Source: Streptomyces resistomycificus
GTDB lineage: Bacteria; Actinomycetota; Actinomycetes; Streptomycetales; Streptomycetaceae
Direction: 5' to 3'
Length of the DNA: 64,000 nucleotides
Assembly (NCBI RefSeq): GCF_001514265.1
Contig: NZ_KQ948991.1
Span: forward strand, 430,684-494,683
This document shows, piece by piece, positions 16,639 to 24,686 of the stretch (position 1 is the stretch's first letter; every line of letters begins with the position of its first letter). The notes under the pieces are model-generated. The model saw nothing but the letters and a program-made list of their open reading frames with translations, ran no database searches and was not told the DNA's origin. Made by a program: the position numbers and the translations under genes.

Positions 16639-17433
16639 TCAGCGGCGCGGGGCGGGCAGTCCCAGCACCCGGTCCTTCAGCGCCGGGAACTGCTCCCGCG
16701 TCGTCGCGACCTTCCCGGGGTCGAACTCCACCGTGAGGATCTCCTCGTCGGACCCCGCCTCCGCCAGCACCGCGCCCCACGGATCGACCACGATCGAGTG
16801 ACCCGCCTGCGGAACTCCGGCGTGCGTCCCGGCCGTTCCACACGCGAGCACGAACGCCTGGTTCTCCACCGCCCGAGCCTGGGCCAGCAGCGTCCAGTGC
16901 GCCCGGCGGCGCTCCGGCCAGCCCGCCGGGACCACCAGGGTCTCGGCGCCCGCGTCGACGAGACCGCGGAAGAGTTCGGGGAAACGGAGGTCGTAGCAGG
17001 TCGCCACGCCGACGGTCGTGTCGGGCAGACGCACCGTCACCAGGTCCTCGCCCGCGCCCATCAGCACGGCCTCGCCCTTGTCGAAGCCGAAGCGGTGGAT
17101 CTTGCGGTAGGAGGCGGCCAGATCGCCGGACGGCGCGAAGAAGAGGGAGGTGTTGTACAGCGTCCCGTCCGAGGCGCGCTCCGGAATCGAACCGGCGTGA
17201 AGCCAGACGCCCGCGTCGCTCGCCGCCTTCGCCATGGCCTCGTACGTCGGTCCCTGGAGGGGCTCGGCCGCGCTCCCGAACTCCTCGAAGGCGAACGCCC
17301 CGGTGGTCCACAGCTCGGGCAGTACGACGAGGTCGGCGCCCGCCTGGTCCCGTACCAGCGAGGCCGTGCGCCGCCGCCGGGAGTCGACCGATTCGCCCTC
17401 GTCCACAGCGATCTGGATCAAAGAGGCGCGCAC
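16639..17433 (-). CDS. Carbon-nitrogen hydrolase (nitrilase superfamily, omega-amidase-like)
   Basis: 264 residues. The complete nitrilase triad is visible: Glu in VVLPELW (about 39), Lys in YRKIHRFGF (about 105) and Cys in VATCYDLRFPELF (about 140). The family hydrolyses amides such as omega-amides of oxo acids or deaminated glutathione. GTG 17433 is chosen because it gives the conserved MRASLIQIAVDE, with GGACGGTGGTA upstream; the frame is open further upstream but not family-like. It is convergent with the LURP-one gene, with only 6 bases between stops. Confidence 0.92.
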   Translation of the reverse strand: MRASLIQIAVDEGESVDSRRRRTASLVRDQAGADLVVLPELWTTGAFAFEEFGSAAEPLQGPTYEAMAKAASDAGVWLHAGSIPERASDGTLYNTSLFFAPSGDLAASYRKIHRFGFDKGEAVLMGAGEDLVTVRLPDTTVGVATCYDLRFPELFRGLVDAGAETLVVPAGWPERRRAHWTLLAQARAVENQAFVLACGTAGTHAGVPQAGHSIVVDPWGAVLAEAGSDEEILTVEFDPGKVATTREQFPALKDRVLGLPAPRR

Positions 17434-17614
17434 ACTACCACCGTCCTGGCATTCGAGCCGTCCACACGGGCCTACGATCGTCACACGAAAGCACTGCCGG
17501 GGTGCCTCACAGCAGCGTAACTTAGCGTTTCGAGACACCCGCCGACAGCCACCTCCCGCAGGCAACGCCGCCGCCACCACCGCCCGAGTACCGACCGCCG
17601 AGGGGTCCCGTTCC

Positions 17615-18439
17615 GTGAGTCTGCATCCCACCCTCCAGCCCTACGCCGACGCCTGGACCCACTCCATCGACGCGATATCCGAGCTGGTGCAGCCGCTTGT
17701 GGAGGGCGAGTGGAACCGGCGCACCCCCTGCCCCGGCTGGTCGGTCCGTGACGTGGTCTCCCATGTCATCGGCCTGGACTGCGAGATGCTCGGCGACCCG
17801 CGCCCCATCCACACGCTGCCGCGCGACCTGTTCCACGTCACCAACGAGTACCAGCGCTACATGGAGATGCAGGTCGACGTCCGCCGTCACCACACGGCAC
17901 CGGAGATGACGTCCGAGCTGGAGTACGTGATCATCCGCCGCAACCGCCAGCTGCGCAACGAGTCGCGCGACCCCGGCCACAAGGTGCGCGGCCACGTCGG
18001 CACCGAGCTCACCCTCGAAGAGGCCATGCGCAACCACGCGTTCAACGTGTGGGTGCACGAACAGGACCTGCGCGCCGCCCTCGGCCGCCCCGGCAACCTC
18101 GACTCCCCCGGCGCGCACATCGCGCGTGACGTGCTTCTCGCCGCCCTCCCGCGGCTGGTGGCGGAGGACGCGGGTGCGCCCCGCAGCTCGGCGATCGTCA
18201 TCGACGTGCACGGCCCCGTCGAGTTCCTGCGCACCATCCGCGTCGACATCCAGGGCCGCGGCACCCTCGAGACGGCCCCCGCGCTCGGCCCGGCCGCCAC
18301 CCTCACCCTCGACTGGGAGACCTACGTCCGCCTCGCCTGCGGCCGCGTCACCCCGGAGGCGGTCGCGGACCGGGTGAAGGCAGAGGGGGACCCGCAGCTC
18401 ACGGGGGCGATCCTGCGGAACTTCACGGTCACGCCGTAG
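17615..18439 (+). CDS. Maleylpyruvate isomerase-family (mycothiol/DinB fold) protein
   Basis: 274 residues. The N-terminal DinB-like four-helix bundle is typical of mycothiol-dependent maleylpyruvate isomerases (WNRRTPCPGWSVRDVVSHVI, about 31-50), with metal-binding histidines at SHVIG and ...RNHAFNVWVHEQDLRAA. A C-terminal SCP2/MDMPI domain follows (about 175-270). The in vivo role is not shown by context; actinobacteria have many paralogues, most without known substrate. Start GTG 17615 follows AGGGGTCCCGTTCC. It diverges from the nitrilase gene. Confidence 0.88.
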   Translation: MSLHPTLQPYADAWTHSIDAISELVQPLVEGEWNRRTPCPGWSVRDVVSHVIGLDCEMLGDPRPIHTLPRDLFHVTNEYQRYMEMQVDVRRHHTAPEMTSELEYVIIRRNRQLRNESRDPGHKVRGHVGTELTLEEAMRNHAFNVWVHEQDLRAALGRPGNLDSPGAHIARDVLLAALPRLVAEDAGAPRSSAIVIDVHGPVEFLRTIRVDIQGRGTLETAPALGPAATLTLDWETYVRLACGRVTPEAVADRVKAEGDPQLTGAILRNFTVTP

Positions 18440-18528
18440 CGTCGGGAGGCGGGCGGTGTGCGCCCGGGCGCCAGGCACCTGGCAACGGGCAACGGGCAGC
18501 GGTGCCGGACCGCTCAGGCACCGGGTGC

Positions 18529-19824
18529 CTACACAGGCACGTGCACCGTCTCCACCCGGCTCGCCACCAACCGCTCCCGTTCCCTGCGTGCCGCCCGCCC
18601 GCGCAGCCGCAGGATCTGACTGACGCCCACCGCCTGGAGCACGAACACCGAGGAGAACGCGACGCGATAGTCGTCCCCGGTCGCGTCCAGCAGCACCCCG
18701 ATCGCGAACAGCGTCGTCATCGAGGCGACGAAACCCCCCATGTTCGTGATCCCGGACGCCGTCCCCTGCCGCTCCGGCGGGTTCGCCGGCCGCGCGAAGT
18801 CGAAGCCGAGCATCGACGCCGGCCCGCACGCCCCCAGCACCGTGCACAGCACGACCAGCAGCCACATCGGCGCCCGCTCGCCCGGATACGCCAGCGTCAC
18901 GGCCCACATCAGCGCCGTGGCACCCACGGTTGCCAGGGCCAGCGGCAGCCGCGCCCCGTGGTGCCGGGCGACGACCTGCCCGTAGACCAGCCCGACGACC
19001 ATGTTGGACAGCACGACGAGCGTCAGCAGTTCGCCGGCCGTCGCCCGCGACAGCCCCTGCGCCTCGACCAGGAACGGCATCCCCCACAGCAGCAGGAACA
19101 CCATCGCGGGGAACTGGGTCGTGAAGTGCACCCACAGCCCTAGCCGGGTCCCCGGCTCCCGCCAGGACGCGGCGATCTGCCGCCGTACGTAGGCCGCGCC
19201 CTGGTGCGGGAACGGCTCCGGCTCGTGCCCCGCGGGGTGGTCCTTCAGGAAGAGCAGGAGCAGGACGAGGACGACGACACCGGCGAGCGCGCTGCCGGCG
19301 AACGCCGCCGTCCAGCCGATGCCGTGCAGCAGGCGGGCCAGTACGAGGGTGGAGACGAGGTTGCCCGCCATGCCGGCCAGTCCCGCGAACTGCGCGACCA
19401 TCGGCCCGCGACGGGCCGGGAACCAGCGGGTGCCGAGCCGCAGCACGCTGATGAAGGTCATCGCGTCGCCGCAGCCGAGCAGCGCGCGTGAGGCAAGGGC
19501 CATGCCGTACGAGGGGGAGAAGGCGAAGCCGAGCTGTCCGGCGGTGAACAGGACCACGCCCAGGCCCAGCACCTTCTTCGTGCCGAGCCGGTCCACCAGC
19601 AGACCGACGGGGATCTGCATGCCCGCGTAGACGAGGAGCTGGAGGATCGAGAAGGTCGACAGGGCGGAGGCGCCCACGTGGAACCGGTCGGCGGCGTCCA
19701 GGCCGGCGACTCCCAGGGACGTACGGAAGATGACGGCGACGAAGTAGACGGAGACGCCGATGCCCCAGACGGCCATGGCGCGGCGGCCGCCCGGCGGGTC
19801 ACCCGGAAGGGTGGCGGAGCTCAT
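18529..19824 (-). CDS. MFS transporter (12 TM, NNP/oxalate-formate-like)
   Basis: 431 residues with about 12 membrane helices. The loop 2-3 signature is VDRLGTKKVLGLGVVLFTAG. The N-terminus reads AVWGIGVSVYFVAVIFRTSL. Substrate unknown. ATG 19824 overlaps the TGA of the upstream GntR gene (19821-19823), so the pair is an operon in which the regulator precedes the transporter. This layout suggests uptake of the regulator's ligand, probably an organic acid (FCD GntRs sense carboxylates); that is inferred. Confidence 0.9.
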   Translation of the reverse strand: MSSATLPGDPPGGRRAMAVWGIGVSVYFVAVIFRTSLGVAGLDAADRFHVGASALSTFSILQLLVYAGMQIPVGLLVDRLGTKKVLGLGVVLFTAGQLGFAFSPSYGMALASRALLGCGDAMTFISVLRLGTRWFPARRGPMVAQFAGLAGMAGNLVSTLVLARLLHGIGWTAAFAGSALAGVVVLVLLLLFLKDHPAGHEPEPFPHQGAAYVRRQIAASWREPGTRLGLWVHFTTQFPAMVFLLLWGMPFLVEAQGLSRATAGELLTLVVLSNMVVGLVYGQVVARHHGARLPLALATVGATALMWAVTLAYPGERAPMWLLVVLCTVLGACGPASMLGFDFARPANPPERQGTASGITNMGGFVASMTTLFAIGVLLDATGDDYRVAFSSVFVLQAVGVSQILRLRGRAARRERERLVASRVETVHVPV

Positions 19825-20471
19825 CGGACCTCCCCCCGGGCCAGATGGGAGAACCAGCCGACGTGCCGGTGGACGACGGCGACGGCGGCCTCCGCGTCCC
19901 CGGAGCGCAGGGCCTCGAGGATCTCCTCGTGCTCGGCGAGGGTCTTGGCGATGCGGTCGGGGTGCGAGTGCAGGACGGCGACGCCCATGCGCAACTGGCG
20001 GTCGCGCAGCTGGTCGTAGAGCCGGGAGAGGATCTCGTTGCCGCCGCTGCGGACGATCTCGGCGTGGAAGCAGCGGTCGGTGACGGCGGCGCCTGCGAGA
20101 TCTCCCGCGGCGGCCTGGGCCTTCTGCCGGTCGAGCAGTTCCGTCAGTCGTTCGACGAGCCCGGCCGGTGCGGGTACGGCCTTGCGCGCCGCGTGCTCCT
20201 CCACCAGCAGCCGGGTCTCGACCACGTCCTTGATCTCCTGGGCGGAGACGGGCAGGACGAGGGCTCCCTTTTTCGGGTAGAGCTTGATGAGCCCTTCCGC
20301 CTCCAGCCGCAGCAGCGCCTCGCGCACCGGCGTGCGGGAGACTCCGACGGCCTCGGCCAACTCGCCCTCGGTGAGGAGGGTGCCGCCCTCGTAGCGGCGG
20401 TCGAGAACCCCCTGCTTGACGTGGGTGTACACGCGATCGGCTGCGGGTGGGGACTTGACGGCCAGGCTCAT
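19821..20471 (-). CDS. GntR-family regulator, FCD subfamily
   Basis: 216 residues. Winged helix-turn-helix at about 10-72 (LTEGELAEAVGVSRTPVREALLRL; shown in two parts as LTEGELAEAVGVSR and TPVREALLRL) and an FCD ligand domain at about 80-210 with metal-binding histidines (DRCFHAEIV, LAEHEEILEAL, VVHRHVG). FCD members bind carboxylic acids. ATG 20471 is preferred over GTG 20477. The translated end overlaps the MFS transporter start, so it most likely controls that transporter and itself. Confidence 0.92.
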   Translation of the reverse strand: MSLAVKSPPAADRVYTHVKQGVLDRRYEGGTLLTEGELAEAVGVSRTPVREALLRLEAEGLIKLYPKKGALVLPVSAQEIKDVVETRLLVEEHAARKAVPAPAGLVERLTELLDRQKAQAAAGDLAGAAVTDRCFHAEIVRSGGNEILSRLYDQLRDRQLRMGVAVLHSHPDRIAKTLAEHEEILEALRSGDAEAAVAVVHRHVGWFSHLARGEVR

Positions 20472-20681
20472 GCCCACAGCTTAGATACAACACGTACGCA
20501 TGACGGTGACCGTCCAGGATGCGGACCGGAACCTCATCCGCCGGTAAAAAACGGGAATCCGCCTCAGCAGCCGCACAACCTTCTGTGCTAGTTACGTGTC
20601 ACACACCTGCGGCCCCATATTCTTTGAACACGTCAACTCGGCCGCACTTCAGGGGCATTCGACACAATCGGGGTATCTCAG

Positions 20682-21596
20682 TTGATAACCGGCATCAAGG
20701 ACGGCCTCCAGGTCGTCCGCATCCGCCGAGCCGCCGCTGTCTCCGTGACCGCAGGCGCCATGCTCGCGACCGGAGCCCTCACCGTGGCACCCGCGCAGGC
20801 CGCCACCGCGCCCACGATCGTCGCCAAGGGCGGCTACGTGATGAACAACGCGAACGGCTCTGGGCTGTACAGCAAGGCCGCGAACACCAAGCGCTCCACC
20901 GGCTCCACCACGAAGATCATGACCGCCAAGGTCGTGCTCGCGCAGTCGAACCTCAACCTCGACAGCAAGGTCACGATCCAGAAGGCGTACAGCGACTACA
21001 TCGTGTCGAAGGGCGCCTCCTCGGCCCGCCTGATCGTCGGCGACAAGGTCACCGTCCGTCAGCTGCTGTACGGGCTGATGCTGCCGTCCGGGTGTGACGC
21101 CGCGTACGCGCTCGCCGACAAGTTCGGCTCGGGCTCGACGCGGGCGGCGCGTGTGAAGTCGTTCATCGGCAAGATGAACACCCAGGCGAAGAACCTCGGG
21201 CTGACCAACACGCACTTCGATTCCTTCGACGGCATCGGCAACGGCGCGAACTACTCGACGCCGAAGGACCTGACGAAGCTCGCCAGCAGCGCGCTGAAGA
21301 GCTCGACGTTCCGCACGATCGTCAAGACGAAGAAGTACACCGCCAAGACGATCACCAAGACCGGCTCCACCCGCACCATGCCGACGTGGGAGAACACGAA
21401 CACTCTCCTCAACAGCTACAGCGGCACGATCGGCGTCAAGACCGGCTCCGGCACCGAGGCCAAGTACTGCCTCGTCTTCGCGGCCACCCGCAACGGCAAG
21501 ACGGTCATCGGCACGGTCCTCGCCTCCACGAGCGCCAGCCAGCGTGCGACGGACGCGACGAAGCTGCTCAACTACGGCTTCGCCCGGCTCGGCTGA
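20682..21596 (+). CDS. D-alanyl-D-alanine carboxypeptidase, S11 family (secreted)
   Basis: 304 residues from TTG 20682, with an N-terminal signal peptide (RIRRAAAVSVTAGAMLATGA, cleavage near APAQAATA). The serine-type penicillin-binding fold is complete: catalytic STTK (in KRSTGSTTKIMT, about 72-83), a second motif SGC where most S11 enzymes have SGN (LMLPSGCDAAYALAD), and KTG in GVKTGSG. It trims peptidoglycan pentapeptides outside the membrane. The TTG start is weakly supported, but no in-frame ATG or GTG lies at a better place before the signal peptide. A strong terminator follows. Confidence 0.9.
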   Translation: MITGIKDGLQVVRIRRAAAVSVTAGAMLATGALTVAPAQAATAPTIVAKGGYVMNNANGSGLYSKAANTKRSTGSTTKIMTAKVVLAQSNLNLDSKVTIQKAYSDYIVSKGASSARLIVGDKVTVRQLLYGLMLPSGCDAAYALADKFGSGSTRAARVKSFIGKMNTQAKNLGLTNTHFDSFDGIGNGANYSTPKDLTKLASSALKSSTFRTIVKTKKYTAKTITKTGSTRTMPTWENTNTLLNSYSGTIGVKTGSGTEAKYCLVFAATRNGKTVIGTVLASTSASQRATDATKLLNYGFARLG

Positions 21597-21628
21597 CCCT
21601 GCGCCAAGCGGTCACCACATCCGGGTAA

Positions 21629-21657
21629 AGGGCCCCCCGCCGGCGGCGGGGGGCCCT
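21629..21657 (+). terminator. GC-rich hairpin terminator after the carboxypeptidase gene
   Basis: GGGCCCCCCGCC (21630-21641) pairs perfectly with 21645-21656 around a 3-base loop, plus one A-T pair outside. The right arm (a run of six G) ends 4 bases before the ATG of the GNAT gene, so it also contains that gene's only SD-like sequence. Confidence 0.8.
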
Positions 21658-21661
21658 CACC

Positions 21662-22204
21662 ATGTCGGTCGTGACCCCTCCCACGACCGGCCTGCGCCCC
21701 GCCGGCCCCGACGACCTGGACGCCATCACCGACCTGCACTCCGAGGCCCGTACCGCGTACTACCGCGCGGGCGGCTGGTCGGAGCCGGAACTCACCACGG
21801 CCGAGACGTGGTGTGACCGCCGGGCCGCCTGGCAGCGCGCCCTCACGGGCGGCCACCGGCACATCCTGTGCGCCCTGCGCGACGGCGACCTGACGGGCGT
21901 CGTGTCGATGGGCCCGCCCGCGGACACCGACCTGGATGCCACGACGGCAGGACAGCTGTACCAGATCCACGTGCGCCCCGACTGCTGGGGCCAGGGCGTC
22001 GGCAGCCGGCTCCACGCCGCCTACGTGCGCTTCCTGCACGAGTCCTCCCTGCACACGGGAGTGCTCGAGGCCTGGGAACGCAACACCCGCGCCCACGCCT
22101 TCTACGCCCGCCACGGCTGGCACCAGGACGGACACCGCAGGCCCGGCCCTGGCGGCGCGGACTACGTGCGCCTGCGGCTGCGGACCCCGGGCGGCGAGGG
22201 CTGA
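21662..22204 (+). CDS. GNAT-family N-acetyltransferase
   Basis: 180 residues. The acetyl-CoA-binding core is clear: LYQIHVRPDCWGQGVGSRLH (about 99-118), with the Q/RxxGxG/A pyrophosphate loop as CWGQGVGSRLH, and an HAFYARHGWHQDG terminal strand. Substrate unknown; small-molecule or peptide acetylation is possible. ATG 21662 is immediately after the carboxypeptidase terminator and has no free SD, as noted for the hairpin. Convergent with bkd operon 1. Confidence 0.9.
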   Translation: MSVVTPPTTGLRPAGPDDLDAITDLHSEARTAYYRAGGWSEPELTTAETWCDRRAAWQRALTGGHRHILCALRDGDLTGVVSMGPPADTDLDATTAGQLYQIHVRPDCWGQGVGSRLHAAYVRFLHESSLHTGVLEAWERNTRAHAFYARHGWHQDGHRRPGPGGADYVRLRLRTPGGEG

Positions 22205-22228
22205 ACCTCCGGGCAGGGCACGAGTCGT

Positions 22229-22255
22229 GTGTCCCACGCGCGGTGCGTGGGACAC
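22229..22255. terminator. Bidirectional hairpin between GNAT gene and bkd operon 1
   Basis: GTGTCCCACGC (22229-22239) pairs with GCGTGGGACAC (22245-22255) around a 5-base loop, in the 65-bp gap between convergent genes. Confidence 0.78.
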
Positions 22256-22269
22256 GCGGCCGAGTGCCG

Positions 22270-23673
22270 CTACGCCCAGGTGATCAGCCGCTTCGGCTGC
22301 TCCAGGATCGCCGCGACGTCCGCAAGGACCTTGGAGCCCAACTCGCCGTCCACCAGACGGTGGTCGAAGGAGAGCGCCAGTGTCGTCACCTGGCGTGGCT
22401 TCACCTTGCCCTTGTGGACCCACGGCTGGAGCCTGATCGCGCCGACCGCGAGGATCGCGGACTCGCCCGGGTTGAGGATCGGCGTGCCGGTGTCGACGCC
22501 GAAGACGCCGACGTTGGTGATGGTCACCGTGCCGCCCTGCATGGCGGCGGGGGACGTCTTGCCCTCCCTCGCCGTCGACACCAGGTCGCCCAGGGCCTCC
22601 GCCAGCTGGGGCAGGGTCCGCTCGTGGGCGTCCTTGATGTTCGGGACGATCAGGCCGCGCGGGGTGGCGGCCGCGATGCCCAGGTTGACGTAGTGCTTGC
22701 GCACGATCTCCTGGTTGGCCTCGTCCCAGGACGCGTTGACGTCCGGGTTCCGCTTGATCGCGACCAGCAGGGCCTTGGCGACCAGCAGCAGCGGGTTGAC
22801 CCGCAGGCCCTCCATCTCCTTGTCCCGCTTGAGCTCCTCGACCAACTTCATGGTGCGGGTCACGTCGACGGTTACGAACTCCGTGACGTGCGGGGCCGTG
22901 AAGGCCGAGCCGACCATCGCCGCGGCCGTCGCCTTGCGGACGCCCTTCACCGGGACACGGGTCTCACGGGAGGTGTCGTACGTCGCCGTCGGCGCGGCGA
23001 CAGCCCGCTGCTCCACAGGCTCGGGCACCGGAGCCTGCGCCGGTGCCGCGGGAGCCGCCGCCGCGTGCACGTCCTCCCGGGTGATGACGCCGTCCGGGCC
23101 GGACGGGACCACCGTCGTCAGGTCCACGCCCAGGTCCTTCGCCAGCTTGCGCACCGGCGGCTTGGCCAGGGGGCGCTCCTTCACGGGCACGGCGGCGCCA
23201 CCGTGGCCGTTCAGCTCCGCCTGGATCACCGTCGACGCCTCCTGGGCCGGGATCTCCGGGCCCTTGCGGGGGCGGCGCTTGGTGGAGGAGGCAGCCACGC
23301 CGTAGCCCACCAGGACCGGCTGGCGGCCGGAGCCGGCCGGCTTCGGCTCCTGAGGCTTCGGCTCCTGAGGCTTCGGCTCCGCGACGGCGGGTGCCGGCGT
23401 CGCCTCCGCGGCCGCGCCGCCACCCGCCACGTCCACCGCGATGATCGACGTGCCCACGTCGACCGTGGTGCCCTCGGCGAAGTGCAGTTCCCGGACGACC
23501 CCGTCGTAGGGGATGGGCAGTTCGACGGCCGCCTTCGCCGTCTCGACCTCGCACACCACCTGGCCGTCGGTGACCGTGTCACCGGGCTGGACGTACCACT
23601 TGAGGATCTCGGCCTCGGTGAGCCCCTCGCCCACGTCCGGCATCTTGAACTCGCGTACGGAAGCTTCCGTCAT
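22270..23673 (-). CDS. bkdC: Branched-chain alpha-keto acid dehydrogenase E2 (lipoyl acyltransferase), cluster 1
   Basis: 467 residues. N-terminal lipoyl domain (about 7-82; VGEGLTEAEI, lipoyl-Lys in EVETAKAAVELP), a Pro/Lys/Glu-rich linker with KPQEPKPQEPKP, a peripheral subunit-binding domain (about 190-225; PPVRKLAKDLGVDLTTV) and the catalytic acyltransferase domain (about 240-465) with the active-site His/Asp in SFDHRLVDG. It moves the acyl group from E1 to CoA, making branched acyl-CoA for fatty-acid and polyketide starters. ATG 23673 is used; GTG 23682 has an equally good SD and cannot be excluded. Last gene of the E1alpha-E1beta-E2 operon. Confidence 0.95.
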   Translation of the reverse strand: MTEASVREFKMPDVGEGLTEAEILKWYVQPGDTVTDGQVVCEVETAKAAVELPIPYDGVVRELHFAEGTTVDVGTSIIAVDVAGGGAAAEATPAPAVAEPKPQEPKPQEPKPAGSGRQPVLVGYGVAASSTKRRPRKGPEIPAQEASTVIQAELNGHGGAAVPVKERPLAKPPVRKLAKDLGVDLTTVVPSGPDGVITREDVHAAAAPAAPAQAPVPEPVEQRAVAAPTATYDTSRETRVPVKGVRKATAAAMVGSAFTAPHVTEFVTVDVTRTMKLVEELKRDKEMEGLRVNPLLLVAKALLVAIKRNPDVNASWDEANQEIVRKHYVNLGIAAATPRGLIVPNIKDAHERTLPQLAEALGDLVSTAREGKTSPAAMQGGTVTITNVGVFGVDTGTPILNPGESAILAVGAIRLQPWVHKGKVKPRQVTTLALSFDHRLVDGELGSKVLADVAAILEQPKRLITWA

Positions 23674-23692
23674 CGTCGTCACGACCCTCTCC

Positions 23693-24685
23693 TCAGTACG
23701 CCAGGGCACGGTCGACGGCGTCGAGCACCCGGTCCAGGCCCGGCAGGTACTCCTCCTCGAGACGGGCCGGCGGATACGGGGCGTGATAACCGCCGACCCG
23801 CAGCACCGGGGCCTCCAGGTGGTAGAAGCAGCGCTCGGTGATCCGGGCGGCGATCTCCGCGCCCGAGCCGAAGAACACCGGGGCCTCGTGGACCACGACC
23901 AGGCGGCGGGTCTTCTCCACCGAGGCCTGGATCGAGTCGAAGTCCAGGGGCGACACCGAACGCAGGTCCAGGACCTCCAGGGACCTGCCCTCCTCGGCGG
24001 CCGCGTCGGCGACCTCACGGCAGAGCTTCACCATCGGGCCGTAGGCGGCGAGGGTCAGATCGGTGCCCTCGCGGACGACCTGCGCCTTGTGCAGCGGGCC
24101 CGGGATCGCCTCGGTGTTCACCTCGCCCTTGTCCCAGTAGCGGCGCTTGGGCTCGAAGAAGATCACCGGGTCGTCGCTCTGGATGGCCTGCTGCATCATC
24201 CAGTAGGCGTCCGACGAGTTGGACGGGGAGACCACCTTCAGGCCGGCCACGTGGGCGAACAGCGCCTCGGGGGACTCCGAGTGGTGTTCGACGGCTCCGA
24301 TGCCACCGCCGTACGGAATGCGGACGACGACCGGCATCTTGACCTTGCCGAGAGCGCGCGCGTGCATCTTCGCGAGCTGCGTGACGATCTGGTCGTACGC
24401 CGGGAAGACGAAGCCGTCGAACTGGATCTCCACCACCGGGCGGTAGCCGCGCAGCGCGAGGCCGATGGCCGTGCCGACGATGCCGGACTCGGCGAGCGGG
24501 GTGTCGATGATCCGGCTCTCGCCGAAGTCCTTCTGCAGGCCGTCCGTCACGCGGAAGACGCCGCCGAGCTTGCCGACGTCCTCGCCCATGACGAGGACCT
24601 TGGGGTCCGCTTCCAGGGCCGTGCGCAGCGACTCGTTGATCGCCTTCGCCAGCGCCAGGTTCTTGACCGACTCTGTCTGCGTCAT
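23693..24685 (-). CDS. bkdB: Branched-chain alpha-keto acid dehydrogenase E1 beta subunit, cluster 1
   Basis: 330 residues; full family length. The transketolase pyrimidine-binding domain is at the N-terminus (MGEDVGKLGGVFRVTDGLQ, TPLAESGIVGTAIGLALRG) and the C-terminal domain binds and stabilises the dimer (EVLDLRSVSPLDFDSI). Together with the E1alpha product it decarboxylates 2-keto acids from Val, Leu and Ile using thiamine diphosphate. ATG 24685 is one base past the E1alpha stop, so the two are translationally coupled; the SD is GAGGGGGG. E2 follows about 11 to 20 bases after. Confidence 0.96.
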   Translation of the reverse strand: MTQTESVKNLALAKAINESLRTALEADPKVLVMGEDVGKLGGVFRVTDGLQKDFGESRIIDTPLAESGIVGTAIGLALRGYRPVVEIQFDGFVFPAYDQIVTQLAKMHARALGKVKMPVVVRIPYGGGIGAVEHHSESPEALFAHVAGLKVVSPSNSSDAYWMMQQAIQSDDPVIFFEPKRRYWDKGEVNTEAIPGPLHKAQVVREGTDLTLAAYGPMVKLCREVADAAAEEGRSLEVLDLRSVSPLDFDSIQASVEKTRRLVVVHEAPVFFGSGAEIAARITERCFYHLEAPVLRVGGYHAPYPPARLEEEYLPGLDRVLDAVDRALAY

Positions 24686-24686
24686 C

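Noticed and set aside
17401..17420. TCGTCCACA as a DnaA box in the nitrilase gene
   Set aside because: Imperfect and within coding sequence; not part of an intergenic cluster.
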